A stretch of 64,000 bases of DNA from Bacteroidota bacterium (GCA_004322215.1 SCSM01000001.1:60988-124987); one strand, 5' to 3'; counted from the first letter of the stretch, positions 28,793-39,275 are shown. Translations and numbers: made by a program. Notes: generated from the sequence alone by a model not told the origin.

Positions 28793-28864
28793 AGTTTACC
28801 TATCAAACTAATAGTAATCATTTTCTTTTCTAATAAATTAATTTAAAATTCAAAATTTAAAATT

Positions 28865-31800
28865 TTACTGAACGACACTACTGCAATTTTCACTACAGCT
28901 TCCTGTACTGATAGAGCAATCAACACCATTTGTGCCGACAGATACGTCAGCTTTCAAACTTATAAACGGTTCCGTATCGCTTCCTAACGTAAATATTGTC
29001 CCGTCACATCCCACCAAAATTGGCATTTTCTGTTCCAGTTTTCCGTAAATATTTATGCTGGCACATATATTAAAAATAATATCTTGAGGATATGTGTATA
29101 TAAATTGTCCTTTAATGATTGCTTCCGCTTTTGCATACAATGAAGTGCAGGTTATCGCGCTCAACTTTAATTCTGCTACCGCGTACAACATAACCGATAC
29201 TCCACCGGTTATCGGAGATGCAAAATTTGCCCACGCCGCTGCTTCTACCCCTACCTCCAAACTGACAGATGCACTCGCTATCACCAAATTAATTGACTCA
29301 TTAAATGTTAGTTGTGGTATACTCTTCCTTCCTGTAACAAAAAATCCTGCAAACATCGTTGCATTCTCAAATGCGCAAGGCAGTCCTTTCCCGATAGAAT
29401 GACTCGTCACCATATCCAGTGTAGCTTGGGGAATTCCACCCATCTTTCCTCCCGCATCGTAGATTCCGATAAGTAAACCTACACTGAACACTCCAATCGG
29501 CGTAACCTCTGCTTCAGCAGCCGCCGCAAAATAAAATCCGTGTGGGTCTATGCAAATCTCTGCACATCCGCTTATCTTTATCGTTCCTATCTGTTTATCT
29601 TCAAAATTCAATGTCCCGATAAACCGTGCATTCGGTAAATCGAATGTCATTGTGAAATCCCCAAACTCTGTGTTTGTTCCCGACGTTGTTATTTTCTGAT
29701 TCTTTACGTCTGCGTCTGTCTTTATTTCTCCATATACAGCAAGATTCAATGGTTTATCACCAAAACCTTTTTCCGAAAAACTTCCCACTGGATACAATTT
29801 CAGTCTCAGTACGTCCCAGTCATTGCTCTTGACTACCATTCTCGAACTGTCAACCCTGAATTTTCCTCCTTGTGCGCCGCCCAGGTCTATGAATTGGTCT
29901 CCGACACCGGGGTCCCTGTTGATTGCGATTGATATTTGATTATTGCTCTTATGCTTATTCAATATTATAAATATCGTATCCAATTTCCCCGGTTCACGAA
30001 CTGTACCGTAAAGTTTCAGGTCCCGATAACTTATCAGCTGTTGGTTATAATTTGCCCTCGATTCAAACTTAACATATCCGGGTCCGTCAAATGTTATATC
30101 GGTCGGCAGCATTTGCATTACGAGACTGGCTCCCGGTTTTGTGTATTTCAATTTGTAAGTCAATCCATTCGCCACACGCGGTATATCATAATCCATCAAT
30201 CCGTCAATTGTAAACATATCTGCATAAGAGTATATTGCCAGTGGCTTGAAAAATGCTATATCATATAGCGCCATCTTCTCGCAACCCGGTGAAAAACTCA
30301 CTATCTGCTCTCCATCGCTCAACAAACTCACCGCCTGCAACTTAAGTGATGTTGCAAAACCCGGTAATCCCGGTACCGTCGCTGCTGGGTCTCCTATGAA
30401 TATCAATTTATAATGTGGCTTAAGGTCCAATCCGCACTTCGGGTCAAGTCCGAATTGTGCCGACTGTGGATTCGTCAGAAACATACTACATATCCCTCCC
30501 AATGTCAACTTCGTAACATTCGGCTTTGCTATGTATAGAAAATCATGTCGCAGATTAAATTCTCCGATTGGTATATCCAATGTACCCGTCAATATCTTAC
30601 TATCAGTTGATTTGATTCCGCCCACGTCCGGGCTCACTTCACAATTCTTTGCTACAACAGTCCAGTCCTCAAACTTGATTTCAAGCTTAGGTATCTTCCC
30701 ACCTGTGGCTACTCCTTCGCTTGTAATTGAAGTCGTTGGAATATTCACTTCCACAAGCGTAGTTGCAGGATTCTGCGGGTCCAATCTAATATTTGACCAT
30801 GCGTGGGGCAGCAAATATATTATTCCCTGTGAATTCAACGAACTGTTTTCAATCTTCGAATCTGCATCAAACTCCAGGAACTTAAATTTAAGCTTTGACA
30901 AGTTTGCATCCGTCAGATAATATAATTTTCCATGCTTATAAAAATTGTACATTATCGAAAATTTCACCGAGTCAATACAATTTTCGAATGATGTTATCAT
31001 TTTATCATAAGTAGTATCTTTCTTTCCTGCCAGATAGAACTGGTCATCCTGGAATCTGAAATAACTCCCCGGGAAGTTAAACGAATTATCCACTATTCTT
31101 CCCTTCGAGCTCAAATGTCCGGCTGTCACACTGTCCTTCACAACTTCCAGGTAATTAATTCCCTGTCCCTTTGACATAAGAAGCACATTATAGTTAAACG
31201 TTTTACTTCCCCATTCCAGATTTATCGTATTCGGTGCCGGTTGCTGTCCTTTCAATCGCACCTTCATCGCTGGCAGTGTCAAAGGGAATGTCGGACTTCC
31301 CGGCATTGCTTCAAAATAGGGCCTTCCCTTATCGTCAACTTTTTGCTTATCCGGCCTCACATTCAAACTTCCAAATCCTGCATACTGCGAACTATCCAGC
31401 AATTCAAACGCATTCGCAGATTTGCTGAAATCAACATATCCGTTCAACTCATAATCCCCATTCGGTTTGCTCACTATCTTATGTACCTTTATATGAAACC
31501 CGTGCAGCCGTTGCAAATTAGCTGCTGTGAATTCGGTCAATTCAAAATTACATTCATAAACATAATTCAGCCCTTTCTCGAAGTCAACCCTTTTCTCTTG
31601 TCCCGTCAAATTTGGATAATCAATGTTCGGGTCTATTTCTGTCCCCGGTAACTGTCCGGGAAGGTGAATTTGGCCCGTACTGTCCTTCGGCGGATTCTCA
31701 TCAGGCGGCACACACCTCATATTAATCCACGGCTTTTCATTCTTATTGCCCAATTGCGGATTGATTCCCTTAAGAATATAATCCCCATTAGCATCAGTTT

Positions 31801-34800
31801 TTGTTTTCCTGATATTAGTATTATATCCGTTCAAAACATATATTGTAGCGTATGGCACCGGCTTTCCGTTCACTGCAACTTTACCTTTCACAGTCATTCC
31901 CGGCTTCATCAGGAATTGGTAAGATTTGAATTCCTTCGATTCCTCATTCTGGATTTCCGAACTTATAGGTATCAAATCCGATGTGTCAGGCGGGTCTATT
32001 TTAAGCCAGAAGTTCTTTAACGAAGCATTCTTAAATTCAAAGCTTGCTTTTCCGTTTGCATCTGTCGTATCCTCGTAATCCAGTATCTTCACCCTGCAGT
32101 TCGGCACATGTTGCTTCGTATATGAATTTGTAACCCCGATTATTATTCTGTGCTTCCTCTCCTTAACAACAATTTTACCCAAATAATAATTTGTTGTGTC
32201 ATTAGGTAAATTTTGCAATGCAGGTATGACAATCGTATCATTAAAATACTTCAGGTCTATCGGAAAAATAAATAGTGTATCTGCAGCCATTGTCGGTATT
32301 TTAACTGTGAATTTTTGTCCCAGATTTAAAATTGCTATGTTCTGCATTGATACTAATTTTGAATCATCACTTTCCTCTTTTTCCTGGAACATTTTCATTT
32401 TTAAGTCCTGCTTTTTTAAACTCTTAGTCTTATTAATCTGAATATTTTGCTGTTCCAATATTGGTGTATAATTCAAATTTTGTAACTCAAATTCCTTCAA
32501 ATATGCAGCATCCTCTGTCTTGACCATCTTCCCGTTCTTTGTCCGCACATAACATTCCACTGCCTTCCCATCCTCATCAATTACGTACCCGTAAACAGTA
32601 CCCTTGGGCATCATCAATACCTGCGGAAAATGCATCTGCTGTCCCATTTTTAAACTTATTGCGTTTGGTACAGGCGGGATACATTCTTTACTCACCGTTT
32701 GATTCACAGTATCCACCGAACCCGTCAATTTATTCGCTCCATACAAATAATACCCCGGGCAATTAAATTTCAATCTGTACCTGTAATGATTTACATTAGT
32801 GTACTTTGCCGGTAAATCCTTAAATACAAAATACCCATTCTGAAATGCTTCACCTACAACTCTGGCGCATCCACCCGTTCCGGTATATAATTTCATATCA
32901 CTGTCATCAGTTTCCTTTCCCCAGTACAGCGATACAATTCCGAAATTAACGCTTCGCATTGCATTCGAAGCATCCAATACCCGTCCCGATATAATCGGCT
33001 TTTTCGGTTCAAGATATACATTTATTGACAAGCTGACAGGTTTATAATCCTCGATAAACAAGAAATCATATTCATTCCTGTAATATACTTCGTCTATTTT
33101 AGCCAGCATCTGATTCTGATAATTTTGCCAGGCAACCTCTGCCTTTGCTGCTGCCGAAAGAGTCCCTGTCCCGTAATTTTCCCAGTTTTCATCTATTTCT
33201 TTATTATTTGAATATGCTGTATCCTTTTTCCAGTCATCATAGCCACGCGGGAAGTAAATTATTTTCTTTTGATAAGAATTTTCACCTACTGTATCGCTTG
33301 TGCTGATTTCAATTTTGAAATCATCCCAATTAACTTTTTTATTATGCATAAATAAACCGGAGAATCCAACACCGGTTTGTTTATCCACGAATTGTTCACC
33401 CTGAACAAAATTATCCCATCTTGTAATTTTTACAGTGCTTCCATAAATTACTCCACCCGGTTCACTTTGTTCCAAATTTTTGGGATTTTTTCTTGGTACA
33501 ACCGTAAGTTTATAAGTCCTCTTATATGCTATCAGTGTGCCGACGTCAATGGAATCCAGTGGCTGAATAGGAATATCATCCGAAGGATTATAAATATACT
33601 GTTTCGTATAATCAATAACTACAACTCTCGTAGTTCGGTGAAGCTTACCGTTAAATCCCGCAACATTACAAAATTCTCCGCTTCCCGTCCCAAATTGTCC
33701 TGAACTATTCCAGGAACCAAGTGAATCAATATGAGCAAAATTCTTAAAAACAAACCTTCCTTCCCCGTTTGTTGTTGTTGTTGCCAATAATGTATTGCCG
33801 TCTCCGAAGGGTTTTGTTAGGTCAGCTTCCAATTTTGCTCCCTGTTGGCCGGTATTAATGACACTAACTGCGCCACTCTCATTTGCTTCAGTAACATGAT
33901 ATGGGTCAATTATTGTATGTTTTCCGTTATTATCTTCGACATAATATGTCACCATCAATCCGATCTGCCTGTAATTCATTGGCTTGATATTTGACTTAGG
34001 GTCACTCGGGTCACGCGATACCAACTGCCCTGAAACTGAAGCTGTCGGCGGATTATTTGAAATTATCGTCGCTTTTTTGTAAACTTTGAAATTGTAAATA
34101 TTGTTGATATAATTATATACCAATTCATATAAATTTGGAAAGTATTTCTGTGTAGAAAGCCAATATTCACTCCAGTTTTTTTTCACTTGCCCGTTGACTA
34201 TTTCTTCCTGCCACAAATCAACAAGATAATTATCCCCATTCATCCAATTAACTATTAATTTATCTATTGTAACTATTGTATGAGCTTTCCCGTCACTGCC
34301 GATAACTGTTTCAACTTTACCCTGCGACACCTGTTTCATTTGATATAATTGTACTTTTGGGTCTCCGACTTTAATTTCTCCTTCATAATAGGGTATTTCC
34401 TGCTTGCTTCCCATACGGTAAATATTTACTTTGACATTTTGTGGATTAAGGTCTTTGAAATTTCCTTTATTATATCCCTTGCCGACTTCAAATGTTAATT
34501 TGTAACTCCATACATAAGTAACAACCTTTCCGATATTTATCGAATCAGCATTTAACTCGATTTTTTTATTAATTTCTAGATAATATGGATTATTTATTAG
34601 AAGCACATAATATTCGAATAATCTACCTTTATATAATGTCATTGTATAACTATTTCCGACCTTCTTTTGAATATATTGACTAACATACTTATTAAGGTCA
34701 CCGGCATTCTTATTTGCTATTATTGGTACATTAAATGAACCATCTTCATTCAATGTTACCGGGTAATCATTGCTTACCTGACCGGGTTCAAACAGGTTAG

Positions 34801-36349
34801 GGTTCAAACTATCTATAAGAATATTATTAGTAACTGTATCCCTAATCATCAGGTATCTTTTAAGTTTTACATTCGGAGAATTAACCGGGTATTCATCAAC
34901 ATAATCCTGGAATTTGTACAAAAGCTGACCTGTGATATTATATACCATTTTATTCGCATCTGTAGTGTCAGGGGTTTCCATATACGTAAATTCACACATC
35001 TTCGATTCTGTATTCTTTTGATTCGATGAATTGTATGCTTCCACATAAAATCTATATGTTTTTCCACTGCTGAAATACAACGAACTCACATTTTCCAATA
35101 AATTCAAATAAGCATAATCAGCATTTATTGTGTCAAATGATTCATTCTGAGCTGTCCCTTCCGGCAGTTGTAATGATGTATTTTTTAAAACCTCGAATTG
35201 CTTAAAATCAATATTTGATGAATTAATGAAATGAATTAAATATTTAATATAAGCTGTGTCGCTTTGTTTGGCTGTGTTGTTTTTCCAAAGAATATAAAAA
35301 TTCTTATGATTATTAACCTCAATTTTCGGTATCTCTGTGTTTTCACTCACTTCCTTGCACTTAGGTATAATAATATCAATTCCTTTTTCAGTCGTCGATG
35401 GAATAGTATCAGTAACAACCTCCGATTCACCTGTTTTATATGTAAACTTCCACGCTTCACTAATTCCATTATTCTTGAATTGTATTTTGCCCATTGGGTC
35501 ACGCGCAACAACACGCCATGCATAATTCTCGCCATTAACAAATGGCGGGTCATTTGGCAATGCAATATAATCACTTGTTGTCATCTGCCTGTCAAAATAA
35601 AATTGTGTTGTTCCATACATTACCGCATTAGGATTATCCCCGGGATTAACCATTTTAGCAATTTGCAGGTTATATATAGTTCCCATTGGAGCTGTTGGTG
35701 AACCTATCCAGGTAAACAGTACAGGATTTGCAACGCTGATACTTTTCAGTGTATCCTCATTAGCCGGATGTATCAAAATCGGCGGTTCAGGATATGCTAT
35801 TGTAATGTTTGCACATGCATCCAAAGATAACGGCTCTCCTGTATTATAATCGTATGCCCTGTAACAAATATCATATATTCCTTCCGGCAGAGATGCCGAC
35901 CTCATCAACTTCTCTCTTTCAATACCCACAACATCCAGGTCTCTGACATCTATGTATCTTTTTAGTTCCATCCCTGACAGCGTCATCGGTACATTTGGTT
36001 GCAATGTAATCGGTGTTAATGGTTTGCTTCCCGGTTTTGTTGATATGACAATTCCGTTATCAACACCTTTTATCATACCTCCGAGTTTTATCTCGTGTAC
36101 CACCTGGTCTGTATTTTGAAGAGTTATAAAAGTGTTGTTCTTTCCTTCAAAGTAATCAGAATAATACGGTGAATATGGAGGCACAATATTTAATGTTATC
36201 GTAATTACATAATTCTGTGCCAATGCAGTGTTTAGAAAACCAAAATTAAAAATAAACAATAGCACAATTCCTAATGTAATACTGAACATTCTCATCCTGA
36301 GCGAAATCGTCGGATTATCGAAGCATGATTTTATTTTAAACCATTTCAT
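28865..36349 (-). CDS. Giant TANFOR-type surface protein with repeated carboxypeptidase-regulatory-like domains
   Basis: At 2494 residues it is the largest gene in the window. A signal peptide (SITLGIVLLFIFNFGFLNTA) is followed by a TANFOR-like domain at about 45-310, with YVITITLNIVPPYSPYYSDY, LPEGIYDICYRAYDYNTG and EPPILIHPANED. Then come several CarboxypepD_reg/Ig-like units that begin TGQLLYKF (~476), SGQLVSRDP (~770), SGRVLDAS (~1116), YGYVIDEDGK (~1250) and KGKVAVNGKP (~1486). The last ~400 residues are glycine- and alanine-rich and end with a Cys cluster (CSISTGSCSENC). There is no T9SS tail. TANFOR proteins are known as very large surface proteins of gliding or FCB bacteria, of unsettled function. 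The 18 codons before MRMFSITLGI appear to derive from an intergenic repeat, so translation may begin at 36295. Confidence 0.82.
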   Translation of the reverse strand: MKWFKIKSCFDNPTISLRMRMFSITLGIVLLFIFNFGFLNTALAQNYVITITLNIVPPYSPYYSDYFEGKNNTFITLQNTDQVVHEIKLGGMIKGVDNGIVISTKPGSKPLTPITLQPNVPMTLSGMELKRYIDVRDLDVVGIEREKLMRSASLPEGIYDICYRAYDYNTGEPLSLDACANITIAYPEPPILIHPANEDTLKSISVANPVLFTWIGSPTAPMGTIYNLQIAKMVNPGDNPNAVMYGTTQFYFDRQMTTSDYIALPNDPPFVNGENYAWRVVARDPMGKIQFKNNGISEAWKFTYKTGESEVVTDTIPSTTEKGIDIIIPKCKEVSENTEIPKIEVNNHKNFYILWKNNTAKQSDTAYIKYLIHFINSSNIDFKQFEVLKNTSLQLPEGTAQNESFDTINADYAYLNLLENVSSLYFSSGKTYRFYVEAYNSSNQKNTESKMCEFTYMETPDTTDANKMVYNITGQLLYKFQDYVDEYPVNSPNVKLKRYLMIRDTVTNNILIDSLNPNLFEPGQVSNDYPVTLNEDGSFNVPIIANKNAGDLNKYVSQYIQKKVGNSYTMTLYKGRLFEYYVLLINNPYYLEINKKIELNADSINIGKVVTYVWSYKLTFEVGKGYNKGNFKDLNPQNVKVNIYRMGSKQEIPYYEGEIKVGDPKVQLYQMKQVSQGKVETVIGSDGKAHTIVTIDKLIVNWMNGDNYLVDLWQEEIVNGQVKKNWSEYWLSTQKYFPNLYELVYNYINNIYNFKVYKKATIISNNPPTASVSGQLVSRDPSDPKSNIKPMNYRQIGLMVTYYVEDNNGKHTIIDPYHVTEANESGAVSVINTGQQGAKLEADLTKPFGDGNTLLATTTTNGEGRFVFKNFAHIDSLGSWNSSGQFGTGSGEFCNVAGFNGKLHRTTRVVVIDYTKQYIYNPSDDIPIQPLDSIDVGTLIAYKRTYKLTVVPRKNPKNLEQSEPGGVIYGSTVKITRWDNFVQGEQFVDKQTGVGFSGLFMHNKKVNWDDFKIEISTSDTVGENSYQKKIIYFPRGYDDWKKDTAYSNNKEIDENWENYGTGTLSAAAKAEVAWQNYQNQMLAKIDEVYYRNEYDFLFIEDYKPVSLSINVYLEPKKPIISGRVLDASNAMRSVNFGIVSLYWGKETDDSDMKLYTGTGGCARVVGEAFQNGYFVFKDLPAKYTNVNHYRYRLKFNCPGYYLYGANKLTGSVDTVNQTVSKECIPPVPNAISLKMGQQMHFPQVLMMPKGTVYGYVIDEDGKAVECYVRTKNGKMVKTEDAAYLKEFELQNLNYTPILEQQNIQINKTKSLKKQDLKMKMFQEKEESDDSKLVSMQNIAILNLGQKFTVKIPTMAADTLFIFPIDLKYFNDTIVIPALQNLPNDTTNYYLGKIVVKERKHRIIIGVTNSYTKQHVPNCRVKILDYEDTTDANGKASFEFKNASLKNFWLKIDPPDTSDLIPISSEIQNEESKEFKSYQFLMKPGMTVKGKVAVNGKPVPYATIYVLNGYNTNIRKTKTDANGDYILKGINPQLGNKNEKPWINMRCVPPDENPPKDSTGQIHLPGQLPGTEIDPNIDYPNLTGQEKRVDFEKGLNYVYECNFELTEFTAANLQRLHGFHIKVHKIVSKPNGDYELNGYVDFSKSANAFELLDSSQYAGFGSLNVRPDKQKVDDKGRPYFEAMPGSPTFPLTLPAMKVRLKGQQPAPNTINLEWGSKTFNYNVLLMSKGQGINYLEVVKDSVTAGHLSSKGRIVDNSFNFPGSYFRFQDDQFYLAGKKDTTYDKMITSFENCIDSVKFSIMYNFYKHGKLYYLTDANLSKLKFKFLEFDADSKIENSSLNSQGIIYLLPHAWSNIRLDPQNPATTLVEVNIPTTSITSEGVATGGKIPKLEIKFEDWTVVAKNCEVSPDVGGIKSTDSKILTGTLDIPIGEFNLRHDFLYIAKPNVTKLTLGGICSMFLTNPQSAQFGLDPKCGLDLKPHYKLIFIGDPAATVPGLPGFATSLKLQAVSLLSDGEQIVSFSPGCEKMALYDIAFFKPLAIYSYADMFTIDGLMDYDIPRVANGLTYKLKYTKPGASLVMQMLPTDITFDGPGYVKFESRANYNQQLISYRDLKLYGTVREPGKLDTIFIILNKHKSNNQISIAINRDPGVGDQFIDLGGAQGGKFRVDSSRMVVKSNDWDVLRLKLYPVGSFSEKGFGDKPLNLAVYGEIKTDADVKNQKITTSGTNTEFGDFTMTFDLPNARFIGTLNFEDKQIGTIKISGCAEICIDPHGFYFAAAAEAEVTPIGVFSVGLLIGIYDAGGKMGGIPQATLDMVTSHSIGKGLPCAFENATMFAGFFVTGRKSIPQLTFNESINLVIASASVSLEVGVEAAAWANFASPITGGVSVMLYAVAELKLSAITCTSLYAKAEAIIKGQFIYTYPQDIIFNICASINIYGKLEQKMPILVGCDGTIFTLGSDTEPFISLKADVSVGTNGVDCSISTGSCSENCSSVVQ
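36289..36349 (-). repeat. REP-like sequence at the 5' end of the TANFOR gene
   Basis: On the minus strand this segment reads through CTTCGATAATCCGACG and TTTCGCTCAGGATGAGAATG. It resembles the dispersed intergenic element of the type CTTCGAC...TTCGCTCAGGATGACA found in many FCB genomes. Here it underlies the predicted first codons of the TANFOR protein and the weakly charged N-terminal extension before its hydrophobic signal sequence. Confidence 0.45.
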
Positions 36350-36515
36350 AAACCACCTCTATTTAAATATTTTATTTGCACAATTTTAAAATCAATTTAA
36401 TATATTCTTTAATTGTCAACTATCCATTTTCAATAAATATTTAATTATACAGTATGATAAAATGCTCAACTCACATCATTTCCATTACACATTTTATTTT
36501 CTTCATTTTACATTA

Positions 36516-36551
36516 AACACTTAGCACTTAACACTTAGCACTTAACACTCT
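36516..36551. repeat. Short tandem direct repeat
   Basis: ACACTTAGCACTTA occurs twice in a row between the TANFOR gene and the upstream barrel gene. It is low-complexity intergenic sequence with no spacers. The 203 bases between the two genes otherwise show only AT-rich sequence. Confidence 0.6.
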
Positions 36552-36552
36552 T

Positions 36553-38277
36553 CTAAAAGTTATATATATACCCAATACTGCTCCTGTACTCATTAAAAAA
36601 CTGCTCCGTTTCTTTCAAAGTCGAATTAATATAATTCACATCAAATCTCAATGAATGCGAATTTGTTAATTGATAAGAGCTTTGAACCGTTGCAGTTGTT
36701 GTTACTCCCTTATTTTTTCCATCTACTTTCTGAATCTGGTAACCGAACGAACCTCCTACACCAAACGAACCCAAATTCCAGTTTAATTGCAAAATAGGAC
36801 CAATAAATAAACTTTTGCTTTTTGCCATATTTGATTGCACTGCATTGATATTTATTCCGTAACTGATTCCCGATTTGATTAATACACTCTGATATGTCAC
36901 TGTACCTGTAACATTCTCCGTCTCCGTATTGCCGGCAGTCCTCGAGTTCATATCCACTAATGTCTGGTATGTACCCACCAATAATATATTATGTACTGCA
37001 CTCTCATTAGCAAAGGTTAATCTGAAAACGGAATTAAAATTATGATTTACACGTGCAACTTTCAAAGAATCAACAAAAGGTATCGAGTCTTTAATTGGGA
37101 ATAATCTCCTTGTCTGTGCTATTCCATAGCTCGAATATCTCAAATCAATCCCATAACTTTGCTGTTGATGTGATAAATCAATTGAACCGATTATTCGATT
37201 CGATGTATATGTTTTCGTTTTCATCAGGTTATCATTTTGAATACCAATACTACCGCCTATCCTTAGTAAATTATTAAACAATGAAAAATATGGCGATAGT
37301 GTTATATTCTCCACATCTGATTCCATATAATAAATTCCCATTGACTTATAATCCGGGTCAATTCTTTTATAACCAAGTCTCAAGCTGAAACCACGCCCCC
37401 TGTATGTTACGGCTGTTTGAAATGCTGTTGTAAATTGCGTAGAGGTACGCACATTAAATATACTTTTAAATTGCTTCAAAATACCCGTGCTGTCAAAATC
37501 AGTCAATGATGTTGCCCTGGTATCCAATGTATAAACGCTTGCGGCACCGTCAATATCAAAACTCAAAAATGAAAATGGAGAAAACTTACTTGACAATCCC
37601 AGAACCATATTTTCAGCAGGTTTTATATGTACACTTTCAGAATCCAGGTGATTCAAATATTTTGAATTAATAGAATTTGAATCATCTGAAGCTCTGAAGA
37701 AAATCAAATCGCAATAATCCGTTTGTGCTCCTAATCCCATTTTAACTCCATATCCCATTCTCTCAAATGTCGGCGTTATATTATGTGTTATCGAACTGTC
37801 GCCTGTTGTTGATTTCAGAAATCTTCCATACATTGCACTAAATCTGATTATACCCGGATTCAATTCAATTCCCCCCCCGAGAAATGTATGTCCCGATAAA
37901 GTAAAAGGGGAGTAATTCAAGTTTCTCCAGCCCGCATGAGCTGTAATCCACTTGTATTTCGGACTAACTCCATATTGATTGAATGGCTGGATGAAGCTCC
38001 TGTTCTGTTCGCTTATTGTTGCAGAAAATGGGAATGATATTCCGAACAGGTTAATTGTGAAAGAACCGAGTATTGAATAATCAATCGGTCTGTATCGGGC
38101 TTCCATCCCTGTGGCTCCATAGTAACTGAAATTCAATCCGATTGAACCGCCGGCTGTTATTATTTTATCTTCAGCTATTCTCTCTAAGTTTTGAGAATTT
38201 AAATTAATGTTGAGAAAAAGTAGAAAAATGCAATATATTAAATGCCTTGATTTCATAAAAGAATTATGAGTACCCAA
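36553..38277 (-). CDS. Outer-membrane beta-barrel protein, partner of the TANFOR gene
   Basis: A 574-residue protein with a signal peptide (SRHLIYCIFLLFLNINLNSQ) and barrel-type strands throughout. Examples are AGGSIGLNFSYYGATGMEAR, LGGGIELNPGIIRFSAMYGR, YGVKMGLGAQTDYCDLIFFR and SLRLGYKRIDPDYKSMGIYY. It ends in SSIGYIYNF with a terminal Phe, the signature for BAM-mediated insertion. Translation may start at the second Met (38256). It lies immediately upstream of the TANFOR gene on the same strand. Pairing of a large barrel with a TANFOR protein suggests that it anchors or exports it, which is inference. Confidence 0.72.
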   Translation of the reverse strand: MGTHNSFMKSRHLIYCIFLLFLNINLNSQNLERIAEDKIITAGGSIGLNFSYYGATGMEARYRPIDYSILGSFTINLFGISFPFSATISEQNRSFIQPFNQYGVSPKYKWITAHAGWRNLNYSPFTLSGHTFLGGGIELNPGIIRFSAMYGRFLKSTTGDSSITHNITPTFERMGYGVKMGLGAQTDYCDLIFFRASDDSNSINSKYLNHLDSESVHIKPAENMVLGLSSKFSPFSFLSFDIDGAASVYTLDTRATSLTDFDSTGILKQFKSIFNVRTSTQFTTAFQTAVTYRGRGFSLRLGYKRIDPDYKSMGIYYMESDVENITLSPYFSLFNNLLRIGGSIGIQNDNLMKTKTYTSNRIIGSIDLSHQQQSYGIDLRYSSYGIAQTRRLFPIKDSIPFVDSLKVARVNHNFNSVFRLTFANESAVHNILLVGTYQTLVDMNSRTAGNTETENVTGTVTYQSVLIKSGISYGININAVQSNMAKSKSLFIGPILQLNWNLGSFGVGGSFGYQIQKVDGKNKGVTTTATVQSSYQLTNSHSLRFDVNYINSTLKETEQFFNEYRSSIGYIYNF

Positions 38278-38418
38278 TAATTATTAATTAAAAATTATAC
38301 TCAATCCTTAACCCGTAGAATCAATATAAGGAATTTTTTGAATTAACAGAAAGGAAATCTATAAACTATATCAATTATTTATATGAAGTCATATATTGAA
38401 TTACTCAATAGGATTTAT

Positions 38419-39084
38419 TCATTTGAAATTTTCATACTCGATATATTTTGCAGTTTTCAATGCTGTTTCTTTCCCAAACATTTTTTCAACTAAATGCAAT
38501 GCACCGTCAATTCCTGCAGAAACTCCTGCGGTAGTAACTATTTTCCCGTTGTCTGTAAATCTCTTATCATTACAAATTTTTATCGAGGGCACCTTCTTTT
38601 TCAATTTTTCCCTTGCCCCGTACCAGGTCGTTACTTCCAATCCGTTTAACATTCCCAAATCAGCAAGAATAAATGCACCTGTGCAAACCGATAAAACATA
38701 TTCTGATTTTTTCTCAACTTCCACAATCCATTTTGCGACTTCGGGATTATCTCTTGTCAAATTCAAATTCCCACCGGGTATTACTAAAATATCCGGCTGT
38801 GGACAATTATCTATTGTGTAATCAGGTTTTATTAATGTGTGTGTATGACTCTTTATCGAATTTTCATCGGGCGAAACAGTATAAACTTCAAAAGCAGAAC
38901 TTGTATCATCGAGCATTGTATCATTGAAAATTTCCAGTGGTCCGCAAAAATCCAGGAGATATACTCCATTATATATAAGTATTGCTACTTTCTTCTTAAC
39001 CCCGGTATTGAATGAATATAAATTTAAATTGATTATGAAAAATAATAAAAAAATTAATATCAGGTTTTCTATTGTTTTTTTCAT
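38419..39084 (-). CDS. DJ-1/PfpI family protein with N-terminal signal/anchor
   Basis: A 221-residue protein of the class I glutamine amidotransferase-like (DJ-1/PfpI) superfamily. The core begins VAILIYNGVYLLDFCGPLEI, and the nucleophile-elbow Cys lies in LSVCTGAFILADLG, with Glu in the first motif. This arrangement is closest to the isonitrile hydratase / GATase1-like branch also fused to AraC regulators. Here an N-terminal hydrophobic segment (NLILIFLLFFIINLNLYSF) predicts export or membrane anchoring, which is unusual for this mainly cytosolic family. Reaction unknown. Confidence 0.8.
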   Translation of the reverse strand: MKKTIENLILIFLLFFIINLNLYSFNTGVKKKVAILIYNGVYLLDFCGPLEIFNDTMLDDTSSAFEVYTVSPDENSIKSHTHTLIKPDYTIDNCPQPDILVIPGGNLNLTRDNPEVAKWIVEVEKKSEYVLSVCTGAFILADLGMLNGLEVTTWYGAREKLKKKVPSIKICNDKRFTDNGKIVTTAGVSAGIDGALHLVEKMFGKETALKTAKYIEYENFK

Positions 39085-39143
39085 TTCATGCCTCTCAAAA
39101 AAAAAGATATGATTTAATCATATCTAATCATAAAATTCTATCG

Positions 39144-39217
39144 TACCGGAGGAGGGAGTTGAACCCCCGACACACGGATTATGATTCCGTTGCTCTAACC
39201 AACTGAGCTACTCCGGC
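39144..39217 (-). tRNA. tRNA with anticodon CAT (elongator Met, or Ile2)
   Basis: On the minus strand the acceptor GCCGGAG (39217-39211) pairs with CTCCGGT (39151-39145), with a G-T wobble at the end and discriminator A at 39144. CCA is not encoded. The D-arm is GCTCAGTTGGTTAGAGC and the anticodon stem is ACGGA/TCCGT around ATCATAA, giving CAT at 39181-39183. The stem lacks the three G-C pairs of initiator tRNA, so it is elongator Met or the TilS substrate tRNA-Ile(CAT). Sequence alone does not decide between them. Confidence 0.9.
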
Positions 39218-39275
39218 AAAAAATAAGATTACAAAATTAAGAAAATTTTACTAAGAAAACTAAGACCGATTGCTA

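Noticed and set aside
36516..36551. Possible short CRISPR-like repeat
   Set aside because: Two adjacent copies of a 14-base low-complexity motif without spacers or cas genes.
39144..39217. Initiator tRNA-fMet
   Set aside because: The anticodon stem is ACGGA/TCCGT without the three consecutive G-C pairs of initiators, and the first acceptor pair is present as a G-T wobble.
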